Counted from the stretch's first letter, positions 1-8,859 are shown. The stretch is 64,000 nt of DNA from Tolypothrix tenuis PCC 7101 (GCF_002368295.1 NZ_AP018248.1:6437979-6501978); one strand, 5' to 3'. Numbers and translations are program-made. Notes: generated by a model from the letters alone, not told the origin.

Positions 1-991
1 TAACTGTTAAGGCTTGAATCCCCACAGTTCCACCAGTATTAGAAAAGATGGGCATAATTACCGCTAATACTGGTACTGCAGCAATTACAGATTGAAAAGG
101 CGCGATCGCACTAGCTGCACCTATATACAAGGCCATAATTCCTAATAGCCAAGGTAGGCGGTTGCGGATGGTAAGTAGAGGGGAAGACAAAGCTGCTTCA
201 TCACCACTAACACCAGCGAGTTTTTGAATGTCTTCTGTAGCTTCTTCCTCCAAAATATCAACCACATCATCAATAGTGATAATGCCGACTAATCTGTCTT
301 CCCTGTCAACTACCGGGATGGCGATTAAGTCATATCGCTTCATGATTTGGGCGACTTCTTCTTGGGGGGTTTCAGTTCTGACTTTGATGACGCGATCGCT
401 AGCGATATCTCTAATCAAAACATCAGGAAAAGTAAACAACAATTGCCTTAGTGAAACTACTCTCACTAATGTGCGATTATCATCTGTCACGTAAGCGTAG
501 TAAATTGTCTCTTTATCTTCGTCCTGACGACGGATTTTGCTGAGGGCTTCACCGACAGTTAATCCTTCTCTTAACCGGACATATTCTGTTGTCATCACAC
601 GCCCAGCTGTACCTTCTGGATAACCAAGAATTGTAGCTGTGGCTTGTCTTTGTTCTGGACTTAATTCTTGTAATAAACGCTTAATTACTCCTGCTGGTAA
701 TTCATCAAATAATTCTGCCCGTTCATCGGGACTCATCGCCTCTACAATTTGGACAACTTGCACATCATGAAGAGAATTAATTAATTCTTCTTGTACCTCT
801 GTGGGTAGATATTCAAATACATCAATTGCTTGCGCTTTATTGAGCAGACGAAATGCGATCGCTCTTTGATTTGTTGGTAATTTAGAAATGTATTCGCCAA
901 CATCTACCGGTTGTAAATGGTTTAAATCCCATTTGAGTTGGTTTAAGTCGGCGACATCAATCATTGAATCGCGCATCTCTTGTGTCAGCAT
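1..991 (-). CDS. mgtE: Magnesium channel/transporter MgtE (C-terminus cut by window edge)
   Basis: Inner-membrane Mg2+ channel gated by cytosolic Mg2+. Reading the minus strand from the ATG at 991, the protein begins MLTQEMRDSM and is open to the window edge (about 330 residues visible, family usually about 450). Visible in order: MgtE N domain of helical repeats (about 20-130, with YLPTEVQEEL and SPDERAELFDELP), a pair of CBS domains (about 135-255, with GIITIDDVVDILEEEATEDI), then the start of the membrane domain (LPWLLGIMALYIGA, and SNTGGTVGIQALTV, the conserved pore-helix region of the family). The start is fixed by AGGAGG five bases upstream. A structured leader precedes it. Family assignment is firm; only the last part of the membrane domain is missing. 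Confidence 0.95.
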   Translation of the reverse strand, partial: MLTQEMRDSMIDVADLNQLKWDLNHLQPVDVGEYISKLPTNQRAIAFRLLNKAQAIDVFEYLPTEVQEELINSLHDVQVVQIVEAMSPDERAELFDELPAGVIKRLLQELSPEQRQATATILGYPEGTAGRVMTTEYVRLREGLTVGEALSKIRRQDEDKETIYYAYVTDDNRTLVRVVSLRQLLFTFPDVLIRDIASDRVIKVRTETPQEEVAQIMKRYDLIAIPVVDREDRLVGIITIDDVVDILEEEATEDIQKLAGVSGDEAALSSPLLTIRNRLPWLLGIMALYIGAASAIAPFQSVIAAVPVLAVIMPIFSNTGGTVGIQALTV

Positions 992-996
992 AGATT

Positions 997-1090
997 CCTC
1001 CTAATCTCATAGTCTCCTCCGCGCTAGGAGACTATGTCGCCAGCTCAGAGGAGGTTGATACTACCGTCTTGTGGACTCTGGTCCATAACT
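997..1090 (-). promoter_or_regulatory. Structured 5' leader of mgtE, possible translational switch
   Basis: On the minus strand the mgtE leader holds a perfect 11-bp hairpin (arms 1008-1018 and 1026-1036, 7-nt loop) just upstream of the Shine-Dalgarno AGGAGG (997-1002). A smaller hairpin TGGAC-CAGA-GTCCA lies at about 1072-1085. Between them, CCTCCT (1049-1054) is complementary both to GGAGG in the main hairpin and to the Shine-Dalgarno itself. This gives mutually exclusive pairings, as in translational riboswitches. I do not recognise the M-box or yybP-ykoY consensus. Regulation by Mg2+ is inference. Confidence 0.45.
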
Positions 1091-1984
1091 TTCAACAATT
1101 CACTCTCGATATCCAATCAGGCATCGCTAAGTCATAATACTAACCCGGAACACTGTTATCCGAAATAGATGCAGAAGTTCAGTATGCGGAGTTTATAGCA
1201 TCCACATAAGTACGTAACTCTTTGCCCTGATTTTTCTTTTGATAAGAGTAGATTCTACTACTGTTACAACCTGTGTCAAGCGCTTCAGAGAAATTACTAG
1301 CTAAATTCACACAGTTAAAATATTTACTACTTTTGTAGTAGTGTAGATTATGGATGCGAAACCATATATTGTGTAATTGTACTGAAGATTGACACCCTTA
1401 TGTAGCTGAGTATTTCTGATATTGCTAGTAATACCACTTCTGTGCAAAATTTCACTTCTGCCTCAGGAAGCAACTATCAAGCTGTTAATACAATTAAAGC
1501 GTAAATTGCAGAATATATCTGCTAGAAAATTAGCAGTTTCTCGATACACCTATCTGAGGGACTTCTCAATAAAAAAAATCAATCACTTTGGCAAGCAGAG
1601 GAAGCAGAGGAGGACAGTTGAGTGGGCGAGTTTCCCACGCCAGTCAGTACAACGGGGGGAACCCCCGCGAGCGGCTGGCTTGACTTGAGCAAACTGTCCG
1701 TGAAGCAGAGGGAGAAGAATACAATTATGGTCTTTGCTCCCAAAAATGGATATTTAATTTCTGGAAGTACCAGAGGGATAATTCTGCGATAGTCAAGGGT
1801 AATTTAATAGCTTATTTGGGTGACAAAATATTCATTAGGAATTATATAAGAACAAGGCACAGAGGGAGCATCCCAATTTGAGAAAAATAGTACAAATACC
1901 TCTGATAAAACCCCTATGCCATTGTGAGTTTCAAAATAATACATTAATTTTTTAAAAGAGAGCTTTCCTAATTTCAGATTTACC
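1091..1984. other. Long intergenic stretch without a supported gene
   Basis: About 890 bases between the mgtE leader and the end of the CHAT gene. Two short open frames (1422-1688 plus, 1804-2001 minus) have no recognisable domain or Shine-Dalgarno, and the first is built partly from repeat DNA, so neither is called. The stretch contains one copy of a MITE-like dispersed repeat (1556-1773, listed separately). The rest is AT-rich, including the expected mgtE promoter region, for which I see no convincing -35/-10 pair. Confidence 0.6.
1556..1773 (+). repeat. MITE-like dispersed repeat, copy A
   Basis: Begins GAGGGACTTCTCAATAAA and ends TTAATTTCTGGAAGTACC, imperfect terminal inverted repeats built on AGGGACTTC. 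The same element recurs at 15862-15979 (opposite orientation) and as a half copy at 28883-28953. A GC-rich segment at about 1621-1690 (palindromic, with runs of G and C) looks like a second repeat nested inside it. It has no coding capacity for a transposase. Confidence 0.6.
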
Positions 1985-4900
1985 TTATTTCGGTTCGCCA
2001 ATTAAAGTAAATGCTGCCCAATTTATGGGGTGAGGATGCTTTTTCATGGCGTTCAACATAGCTGTTCGCAATGCAACGGCTTTATCAGGATGTTGCTGCC
2101 ATTGTTGATAAAATTCGGTCATTAATTCTGATGTTGGTGAATCAGGAACTGACCATAATGAGACAATCACACTCGACGCACCTGCGGTAATTAACGAACG
2201 AGATAAGCCAATCACACCATCACCAGTAATTGTACCTCTGCCAGTGTCACAAGCGCTCAAAACTACCAATTCGGCGTTGATGGGTAAATTGACGATTTCT
2301 GCTGGCGTAAGTAAACCGTCATCACCACCAGCAGGTGCAAGAGCGATCGCAGTTTCTATGCCTTTGCTGGTATCATCTAACAAGCCATGTGTGGCGAGGT
2401 GAATCACCTTGGCGGAGGATAGTTTTTGTGTGAAAGCCGCTTTAGTCGCATCCTCACCGATAATCGCTTTGGTGTTGAGGAGACTAGCAATTGTCTTTGC
2501 TTCCTGTTCTGCACCTAATAAAGGTTCAAGTTGTACAGGCGGAACTCCCACTTTTGGCATTGTGGGATTACCAATAACTAATATATCTTTCCCCGTCAGC
2601 TTTTGTCTTTGTTTTCTGGTTAGTTCTAATACCTGAATTGCTGGTGCAGTGAGGATAGTATGTTTTTCAATTAAATATTGATTGTTTTTGTCTTGTAGCG
2701 CTGCAAATGGAACTAAAAACAGCGATTGATGGGGAATAAAAATTACCCGTTCGTTGGGATTAGTTGGCAGATGAGATGCAATAGGTGCAATTAAAATTTG
2801 ATAGAGTTCTTGTAAATTTTCTTGTTGTAGAGGTTCACCGATAGGTTCAATTTTAATTCCTCTTCCACCTGCACCTATAGATCTACGACTTTGGTTGACA
2901 ATATCAGCCAGAGATTGATTGAGGGATTTAAAATTTACTGATTTAAAAGCAACTTCACCATTAGGTTTAACTACCCAAATGTAGATTTCTGAATTATCCC
3001 ATGCTTTTTTATTACCTTTTTGCGGATAATTCGACAGGGAATATTCTACAATGGTAGCCTTTTGTGCTTGAGCAATCTGTTTAATTTTAGCAATTGTAGG
3101 AATTTCCGCCGTTATTTTACTACTGGATTGTGTAGACAACCGCGAAGTTAATAAATTCACAAATGCTCGACCGCGACTGCGTTCAGCTACTTCTAAAGCT
3201 TCATCAATTTTGTTTTGAGATATTAAAACTCTTTGTAAAAGGCTATAGGTTTGGGCTTGGGTTTCAAAAATCGAAATTTGACTTTTATCTGTTAAGTCAA
3301 GACGAATAGATTCATAGACTTTGATCGCCTCATATAAAGCCACAGTTGCTTCCGGTAGCTTCCCTGCAGCATAACTGGTGATACCCACCTGATTCAACAT
3401 TAGGGCTTCATCAAACTTTTTTTGAGCTTTTCTAGCAGATAAAGCAGCTTGTCTGTAAAAATTAATGGCTAAATCGTATTTTTGCTGATTTTCGTAAAAT
3501 CCTCCAACTTTAAAAAAGATATATTGTTGAAATTGAGGATATTCTTGCGATAATGCAATGGCTTTTTGATAGTATTCCCAAGCGCGATCGCTCTCTTGTA
3601 ATTTGGCATAAGCATCACCAATTTGCGCCAAAGCCAAAGCTTCCATTTCTGGTTTACCTAATGCTTGCGCCTCATTTAATTTTTGCAGCGCTGCTTCTAA
3701 TTCTGGTGAAGTTTTAGAAGGTTTTGATTTATTTTTATCAGTTAAAGATTTGACATTAGGAGAAATTTCCGCACAAGCTTGCTTAGATTCCTCAAATTGT
3801 CCCAAGGATTTATAAGCCAAACACATCTGTGCATAACTAAATCTAATTCCTTGATTGAGTTGTTGCTTGGCTAAATCAACCGCAAACTTTTTAGAAGTAT
3901 CAGTAATTTGTTCAACTTGTTTAAGAGATGATTGTAAAATTCCTAAAGCATCTTGATAAGATTGAATGGATTGGTCATATTTACCAGTATCAGAGTAAAT
4001 ATTGCCGATATTTGCGATTATTAATCCTTGCTCCTGATTTTTTTCTACTATTTCTAAAGGAGAACTAGCTGGGATTGATTTAGCAATCACCAAAGCTTGC
4101 TGATAATATTTCAATGCTGACTCTGGTTGACGCAAACCTTGATGAACTTCACCCAACTTAGATAAAGTATCGCGCAATTTAATTGGAGATTTTTGCTCGG
4201 TTTGGAAAATTTGTAGCGCTTGCTGGAGTGGTTCTACAGCTTCCTTGTACTTACTCTTGGCATTGTACATATTACCCAGCCCCAACAGTGCTTGTGCAAG
4301 TTGACGGCGATCGCCTGTTTGTTTCGCAATTGTGGTAGCTTGCTGATAAGTTGCGATCGCTTGCTCAAAAGCTGCACCTGGTACTTGAGTTTCAATCACA
4401 CCCTTGTAAACACCGCTGAGGTAATAATTCCTCGCCAGCGCTATCAAAATATCAGTTTCCTGCTGGCGTAGAAGTCGCTGAGTATCTGGAGAACCACCAG
4501 ACTGTTTGCGTAGCGTTACTACAGCTTGTTCTAAAGAATCAATCGCTTTGGGAAGATTAACATTAGCGTAGGTATAGCCGAGATTTTCTAACGTGCTAGC
4601 TTCTCTATGCAAATCTTGAATTTGGCGGGCTATGACCAATGCTTTTTCATAGTATGCGATCGCTTGAGTAAAATTCCCTAAAGCACGATAATTATTTCCT
4701 AAATTATTCAGCGCTCTTGCTGCTAAATCCTTATCTTTGGTACTTTGGGCAATTTCTAAAGCTTGTTGTTGATAGCTAATTGCTTGATTGAAATCATTCA
4801 AATCGTAGTAAGCATTGCCAATTCCTTTCAGCGTCCTACCTTCACCTGGACGATACTGAATTTGACGATAAATTTTTAAAGCTTGCTGAAAATTTTGTAA

Positions 4901-5119
4901 CGCCGCTTGAGATTGATATTTATCCAGCAGTTCTTCACCCCGTTGGAGTAGCCTATCAGCCTCAGTTCTGCGTGCATCTGAACCTTGTGCTAATACCTGT
5001 GAAGCTCCCAATGGCTCAATTAACAATCCTCCCAAGGGCAACGTCAGGTAAAATACCAAAGAAGCCAGCGTCAGGCTTTGTAGACGATAACTCAGGGAGC
5101 GGTGAAAATGACAACGCAT
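1985..5119 (-). CDS. Exported TPR-CHAT protein (caspase-like peptidase domain)
   Basis: 1044 residues. A hydrophobic N-terminal segment (about 12-45, ending near ASQVLAQG) looks like a signal peptide or anchor. Residues about 60-640 are tandem tetratricopeptide repeats, for example GIGNAYYDLNDFNQAISYQQ. The C-terminal CHAT domain runs from about 700 to the end and carries the expected His (HLATHG, His911) and Cys (LSACDTG, Cys957) of a clan CD peptidase. CHAT proteins of this architecture are abundant in filamentous cyanobacteria, mostly with unknown targets; known relatives are activated by partner proteins in signalling or cell death. No neighbouring partner gene is apparent, so it looks monocistronic. 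The catalytic dyad is intact, so activity is plausible; the substrate is unknown. Confidence 0.9.
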   Translation of the reverse strand: MRCHFHRSLSYRLQSLTLASLVFYLTLPLGGLLIEPLGASQVLAQGSDARRTEADRLLQRGEELLDKYQSQAALQNFQQALKIYRQIQYRPGEGRTLKGIGNAYYDLNDFNQAISYQQQALEIAQSTKDKDLAARALNNLGNNYRALGNFTQAIAYYEKALVIARQIQDLHREASTLENLGYTYANVNLPKAIDSLEQAVVTLRKQSGGSPDTQRLLRQQETDILIALARNYYLSGVYKGVIETQVPGAAFEQAIATYQQATTIAKQTGDRRQLAQALLGLGNMYNAKSKYKEAVEPLQQALQIFQTEQKSPIKLRDTLSKLGEVHQGLRQPESALKYYQQALVIAKSIPASSPLEIVEKNQEQGLIIANIGNIYSDTGKYDQSIQSYQDALGILQSSLKQVEQITDTSKKFAVDLAKQQLNQGIRFSYAQMCLAYKSLGQFEESKQACAEISPNVKSLTDKNKSKPSKTSPELEAALQKLNEAQALGKPEMEALALAQIGDAYAKLQESDRAWEYYQKAIALSQEYPQFQQYIFFKVGGFYENQQKYDLAINFYRQAALSARKAQKKFDEALMLNQVGITSYAAGKLPEATVALYEAIKVYESIRLDLTDKSQISIFETQAQTYSLLQRVLISQNKIDEALEVAERSRGRAFVNLLTSRLSTQSSSKITAEIPTIAKIKQIAQAQKATIVEYSLSNYPQKGNKKAWDNSEIYIWVVKPNGEVAFKSVNFKSLNQSLADIVNQSRRSIGAGGRGIKIEPIGEPLQQENLQELYQILIAPIASHLPTNPNERVIFIPHQSLFLVPFAALQDKNNQYLIEKHTILTAPAIQVLELTRKQRQKLTGKDILVIGNPTMPKVGVPPVQLEPLLGAEQEAKTIASLLNTKAIIGEDATKAAFTQKLSSAKVIHLATHGLLDDTSKGIETAIALAPAGGDDGLLTPAEIVNLPINAELVVLSACDTGRGTITGDGVIGLSRSLITAGASSVIVSLWSVPDSPTSELMTEFYQQWQQHPDKAVALRTAMLNAMKKHPHPINWAAFTLIGEPK

Positions 5120-5269
5120 AACTAGAGCACTGATAGTATGGGAAGATTTTCTTATATATATCTCCCATCATTCAAAGCTTATGCAAATATTGGTGGAAAC
5201 CACGGAATATTTTTGTCTTTATTAATTGCAACACAAGCCCTTAACTTTATTGATAGCTCAAGACTCATA

Positions 5270-5335
5270 CCAATTACCCATTACCAATTACCCATTACCA
5301 ATTACCCATTACCAATTACCCATTACCAATTACCA
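5270..5335. repeat. Heptanucleotide tandem repeat (STRR type)
   Basis: Alternating 7-bp units TACCAAT and TACCCAT run without interruption for about nine units. Such short tandemly repeated repetitive sequences are typical of heterocystous cyanobacteria and occur at several other places in this window. A short open frame across it is an artefact of the repeat. Confidence 0.9.
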
Positions 5336-5370
5336 CAAAAACTTTTGAACTAAAAGCAGTCAAGCAAATT

Positions 5371-5658
5371 ATGATATCAACGCAAGTATTGAAAGTCATT
5401 GAAGAAGCAATTACCAAACCGCCAATTCCCCACGAACCTTATAAGCAGTCTTTGAAAGCATGGGCGATGTATTGCTTAAGAGATAGAGGTTTTAAAGTAG
5501 TTTATGCTCAAAATGCCGATTTCGCCATTGAACCGAAGAATAAAGAAAAGCTGTATTTTAAAGTGACAAATAATGCCGATGATGTAGACAATTCTTGTAG
5601 CTGGATAGTTTGGGATAGTACAGCCAAAAGCGCTAGTGTCATTCCTTTGCAATCTTAA
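5371..5658 (+). CDS. Conserved-looking hypothetical protein, 95 aa
   Basis: Begins MISTQVLKVIEEAITKPPIP. I do not recognise a named family. It is soluble and has an alpha-beta pattern with a central segment GFKVVYAQNADFAIEPKNKEK followed by LYFKVTNN, loosely recalling the D...E-x-K spacing of restriction-like nuclease folds, but this is weak. It lacks a strong Shine-Dalgarno and stands alone between a tandem repeat and rpsO. Codon usage looks like that of its neighbours, so it is probably a real gene. Function is unknown. Confidence 0.6.
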   Translation: MISTQVLKVIEEAITKPPIPHEPYKQSLKAWAMYCLRDRGFKVVYAQNADFAIEPKNKEKLYFKVTNNADDVDNSCSWIVWDSTAKSASVIPLQS

Positions 5659-5824
5659 ATATTTAGAATGGGTTAGAAGGGGATAGAAGTTAAAAAATTT
5701 ACTCAGCACTCACCACCCAGCACTCACCACTACTCCCGTAAAGTTGATTCACCCCACAGCTTGAGGGCTGTGATATTATTAGAGACTGCTGCATAAATTT
5801 AGAAAACTAGAAATTACATCGATC

Positions 5825-6094
5825 ATGGCTCTGACGCAACAGCGCAAACAAGAACTCATTTCGAGCTATCAAGTTCACGAAACCGATACCGGCTCTGCCG
5901 ATGTCCAAATTGCTATGCTTACTGAGCGCATTAACCGCCTCAGCGAACATTTGCAAGCAAATAAAAAAGACCACTCTTCCCGTAGAGGATTGTTGAAGTT
6001 GATTGGTCATCGTAAGCGTCTGCTTTCCTATGTACAAGCGGAAAGCCGGGAAAAATATCAAGCTTTAATTGCTCGTCTGGGAATTCGTGGTTAA
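5825..6094 (+). CDS. rpsO: 30S ribosomal protein S15
   Basis: 89 residues, the normal length for S15, starting MALTQQRKQELISSYQ. It contains the diagnostic HETDTGSADVQIAMLTERI and the HSSRRGLLKLIGHRKRLLSY rRNA-binding segment. S15 binds the 16S rRNA central domain early in small-subunit assembly. The stop codon is 11 bases before the next start (PAM68-like), so the two are very likely co-transcribed, an arrangement common in cyanobacteria. Confidence 0.98.
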   Translation: MALTQQRKQELISSYQVHETDTGSADVQIAMLTERINRLSEHLQANKKDHSSRRGLLKLIGHRKRLLSYVQAESREKYQALIARLGIRG

Positions 6095-6105
6095 GGATAC
6101 CGCTT

Positions 6106-6576
6106 ATGTCTGCTGAAGAATCGGAACGTAGCCGCTTACCTTTTGAACCGAACAAAAAGAACCCAAAACCAGCCAAAGCTAAGAGTCAACCACCAGCACA
6201 GCCAAAAGCATCTCAGGGAAAGACAAGCAAGCAGCCACCTTTTAATAAAGAGGAAATGGCAATCCCAAAAGTTGTTAGCCAACGGATGATTCGACGAGTA
6301 GCCGCGTTTTGCGGTATACCCACAGCTTTGGGAATTGCTACTTTGGTAGCCAGCTATTTGCTGGCTATCTATACCGACATCAAACTACCTCCCATTGCTG
6401 TGTTATTGGTCAACATGGGATTGTTTGGTATAGGGGTATTAGGGATAACCTATGGTGTACTCTCTGCCTCTTGGGATGAAGACAGAGTAGGCAGTTGGCT
6501 GGGTATTGGAGAGTTCGGCACCAATTGGGGACGTATGGTGGCAGTTTGGCGCGAAACTCGGCAAAATAAGGTTTGA
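6106..6576 (+). CDS. PAM68-like photosystem II assembly protein (DUF3464)
   Basis: 156 residues. The first 60 residues are a charged Pro/Lys-rich extension. Two transmembrane helices follow (about 68-90 and 97-118), then the conserved tail SASWDEDRVGSWLGIGEFG. This is the PAM68/Sll0933 architecture. In cyanobacteria and chloroplasts PAM68 acts in photosystem II biogenesis, around D1/CP47 maturation, and has been found associated with ribosomes. The close position after rpsO fits that link. The start ATG lies 11 bases past the rpsO stop. Confidence 0.88.
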   Translation: MSAEESERSRLPFEPNKKNPKPAKAKSQPPAQPKASQGKTSKQPPFNKEEMAIPKVVSQRMIRRVAAFCGIPTALGIATLVASYLLAIYTDIKLPPIAVLLVNMGLFGIGVLGITYGVLSASWDEDRVGSWLGIGEFGTNWGRMVAVWRETRQNKV

Positions 6577-6630
6577 TATTTTAGCGCTCAGGTATCAGCA
6601 AACTGTAATGTTGGGTAAATTTTATAGTGG

Positions 6631-6662
6631 ATGTTGAAGTTGAGATTACGTAACTTCAACAT
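6631..6662 (+). terminator. Hairpin after PAM68 gene
   Basis: Perfect 11-bp stem ATGTTGAAGTT / AACTTCAACAT with a 10-nt loop, 55 bases past the stop codon. There is no T-run directly after it (the nearest run of T is about 20 bases on), so it may be a terminator or an mRNA-stabilising hairpin for the rpsO-PAM68 transcript. Confidence 0.5.
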
Positions 6663-6821
6663 TACTAATTAAAAATTTATGATTTTTTTTAACCCCAATA
6701 TTTAGTTACAGAACCACTGAGCGCTAGATTTTTTAGATAAATATTTTGTGATTTTGTGCTTAACCATTAAATATCAAAAGGTTACGCCCCTAAGAGTATG
6801 TTTATACAAAAGTATATAAGT

Positions 6822-6888
6822 AGGATGTATTACAGCAAAGAAAAAGCTGGGAATCTATAGTAAATATAAATTCTGCTGTAATGCACCT
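6822..6888. repeat. Long imperfect inverted repeat upstream of aroF
   Basis: Arms AGGATGTATTACAGCA (6822-6837) and TGCTGTAATGCACCT (6874-6888) are complementary apart from one bulge and one wobble pair, enclosing about 36 bases. It lies about 105 bases before the aroF start. It could be a degenerate small mobile repeat or a leader hairpin; I cannot decide between these. Confidence 0.45.
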
Positions 6889-6994
6889 TATTTAACAGGA
6901 ATCTTTTACATGGCATTTGTATCAATTCTATAAACTGAGTTTAATCACTCAAGATTTTGTTAACAAACAACTCAAGTCATTAGGGAATTTAATC

Positions 6995-8053
6995 ATGATT
7001 GTGGTAATGAAAGTTGGTTCCCCAGAAGCAGAAATTCATCGCATTAACGATGAATTAACTAGCTGGGGACTGACTCCAGAAAAAATTATTGGTAAGCACA
7101 AAGTAGTTATTGGTTTAGTCGGTGAGACTGCTGACTTAGATCCCTTGCAAATTCAAGAAGTCAGCCCTTGGATTGAGCAAGTTTTGCGGGTAGAGTTACC
7201 CTATAAACGAGCTAGTCGTCAGTATCGTCACGGGGAAGCTTCTGAAGTTGTAGTCAACACTCCTGATGGCCCAGTAGTATTTGGTGAACATCACCCTGTA
7301 GTAGTGGTTGCTGGCCCCTGCTCCGTAGAAAATGAAGATATGATTATTGAGACAGCCCAGCGTGTGAAAGCCTCTGGAGCCAAATTTCTGCGCGGTGGTG
7401 CATACAAACCCCGCACTTCACCTTATGCATTCCAAGGACACGGCGAGAGTGCTTTGGAATTATTAGCTAAGGCTAGAGAAGTTAGCGGTTTAGGCGTAAT
7501 TACAGAAGTAATGGACGCTGCTGACCTGGATAAAATCGCAGAAGTTGCCGATATGATCCAGGTAGGCGCAAGAAATATGCAGAATTTCTCCCTACTCAAA
7601 AAAGTAGGAGCGCAATCAAAACCTGTGCTATTAAAGCGCGGTATGGCAGCTACTATTGAAGATTGGTTAATGGCTGCTGAGTATGTTTTGGCGGCGGGAA
7701 ATCCAAATGTAGTTTTATGCGAACGCGGAATTCGTACTTTTGACCGCCAATACACTCGCAATACCCTAGATTTATCAGTAGTCCCAGTTTTACGGAAGCT
7801 AACTCACCTACCGATTATGATTGACCCGAGTCATGGTACAGGTTGGTCTGAGTTTGTTCCTTCTATGGCAATGGCCGCGATCGCAGCTGGATCTGATTCT
7901 CTCATGATTGAGGTTCACCCCAACCCGAAAAAAGCTATGTCAGATGGGCCGCAATCTCTCACACCAGATGCTTTCGACCGCTTAATGCAAGAATTAGGCG
8001 TTATTGGTAAGGCTGTAGGACGCTGGGAGTCTGCTGCTGTTGCGTTGGCGTAG
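6995..8053 (+). CDS. aroF: 3-deoxy-7-phosphoheptulonate (DAHP) synthase
   Basis: Condenses phosphoenolpyruvate and erythrose 4-phosphate, the first step of the shikimate pathway. 352 residues from the ATG at 6995 (MIVVMKVGSPEAEI); an upstream in-frame ATG at 6917 would add 26 unconserved residues. It begins with a ferredoxin-like regulatory domain (about 1-70) and continues with the KDO8P/DAHP synthase barrel: VAGPCSVE, LRGGAYKPRTSPYAFQG, GARNMQNF, PVLLKRGM, CERGIRTF, DPSHGTG. This is the AroA(I-beta)/Thermotoga-like class rather than the E. coli AroG class. The gene looks monocistronic. Arogenate dehydrogenase of the same pathway branch lies 7 kb away. Confidence 0.95.
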   Translation: MIVVMKVGSPEAEIHRINDELTSWGLTPEKIIGKHKVVIGLVGETADLDPLQIQEVSPWIEQVLRVELPYKRASRQYRHGEASEVVVNTPDGPVVFGEHHPVVVVAGPCSVENEDMIIETAQRVKASGAKFLRGGAYKPRTSPYAFQGHGESALELLAKAREVSGLGVITEVMDAADLDKIAEVADMIQVGARNMQNFSLLKKVGAQSKPVLLKRGMAATIEDWLMAAEYVLAAGNPNVVLCERGIRTFDRQYTRNTLDLSVVPVLRKLTHLPIMIDPSHGTGWSEFVPSMAMAAIAAGSDSLMIEVHPNPKKAMSDGPQSLTPDAFDRLMQELGVIGKAVGRWESAAVALA

Positions 8054-8059
8054 TGGGTG

Positions 8060-8104
8060 GGGATTGGGTAATGGGTAATGGGTAATGGGTAATGGGTAAT
8101 GGGG
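8060..8104. repeat. Heptanucleotide tandem repeat TAATGGG
   Basis: About five copies of TAATGGG (reverse complement of CCCATTA), the same family as the repeat at 5270, directly after the aroF stop. Confidence 0.85.
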
Positions 8105-8157
8105 GAGAAATAAACTACCTTTTGACCCTTAACCTTTGACCTTTGACCCTTCAGTAC

Positions 8158-8177
8158 AGACGCGATTAATCGCGTCT
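8158..8177. repeat. Perfect 20-bp palindrome AGACGCGATTAATCGCGTCT
   Basis: Self-complementary sequence between the convergent aroF and padR genes. A relative (GAGACGTGATTAATCCCATCT) occurs at about 59267, so it is a dispersed palindromic repeat. It could act as a bidirectional terminator, but neither side has a T-run. Confidence 0.55.
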
Positions 8178-8200
8178 CTGCAAGGCTTGACCAATTTGGC

Positions 8201-8827
8201 TTATTTTTCGGCTAAAATTGCGTAAATTTCGCGTTTCGCGTTTTCTAAGAGTTCGCGTACTCGCTTCATTCGCTCTACATTACCGCTGCGCGCAACTTGT
8301 ACCACAGCACCAGCTAGTTCTGTGGCTGCATTTCGCAGCTCTATAAACTCCTGAGGTTTACCTGACATAAAGCTTTTGAAGACATCCCAGGGAGAGTCTG
8401 AGGTTTCCTGCTGGGTACGTTCTGCTAAGAGTTGTCTGCCTTCATCTGTAATTGTATAAATTCGCTTACCGCCTTCTTGGGAACTCCGCAAATACCCACC
8501 TTCTTCGAGCATTTGGAGTGTGGGATAAACTGAGCCAGGGCTGAGTTTACGAAACCCTCCATAGCGGCTTTCCATCTCTTTAATCAGGTCGTAACCATGA
8601 CTAGGATGCTCAGATAACAATTCCAGCAGGATGAATTTAATATCACCTCTACGAGTTCGGTATTCTTCTTTCCAAGCACCACCAAACATTTCATTGCCAA
8701 AGTGCTGCTCGTGAGGTCTACCGTGATGCTTGCGATGCTGGAAGTGTGAACTAAAAAGGCTGAAGTCATCATCACTGGCTCCAGCCCATGCATGTACTGG
8801 AAAACGGGAACGAAAGTGTCTAAACAT
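8201..8827 (-). CDS. PadR-family transcriptional regulator
   Basis: 208 residues from the ATG at 8827; an in-frame TTG at 8845 is the alternative start. A His/Phe-rich N-terminal extension (about 1-60) precedes the PadR winged helix (about 68-140: GDIKFILLELLSEHPSHGYDLIKEME, SPGSVYPTLQMLEEGGYL, YTITDEGRQLL). A C-terminal helical segment for dimerisation follows. PadR proteins repress their own and adjacent genes and respond to small ligands or metals. The His-rich front (HFQHRKHHGRPHEQHFG) may bind metal; this is inference. A matching palindromic operator lies directly upstream, which suggests autoregulation. Confidence 0.9.
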   Translation of the reverse strand: MFRHFRSRFPVHAWAGASDDDFSLFSSHFQHRKHHGRPHEQHFGNEMFGGAWKEEYRTRRGDIKFILLELLSEHPSHGYDLIKEMESRYGGFRKLSPGSVYPTLQMLEEGGYLRSSQEGGKRIYTITDEGRQLLAERTQQETSDSPWDVFKSFMSGKPQEFIELRNAATELAGAVVQVARSGNVERMKRVRELLENAKREIYAILAEK

Positions 8828-8859
8828 AAATAAATTTCCAATCAACTTTCTCTACTATA

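Noticed and set aside
997..1090. M-box riboswitch before mgtE
   Set aside because: The conserved M-box elements are not visible; kept only as an unclassified structured leader.
1422..1688. 88-codon plus-strand frame
   Set aside because: Crosses a MITE-like repeat, has no Shine-Dalgarno and no recognisable domain.
1804..2001. 65-codon minus-strand frame overlapping the CHAT gene end
   Set aside because: No family, AT-rich composition and no convincing ribosome site; possible but unsupported.
5138..5353. 71-codon open frame with THYQLP repeats
   Set aside because: Its repetitive part is a translation of the heptanucleotide repeat; no ribosome site or family.
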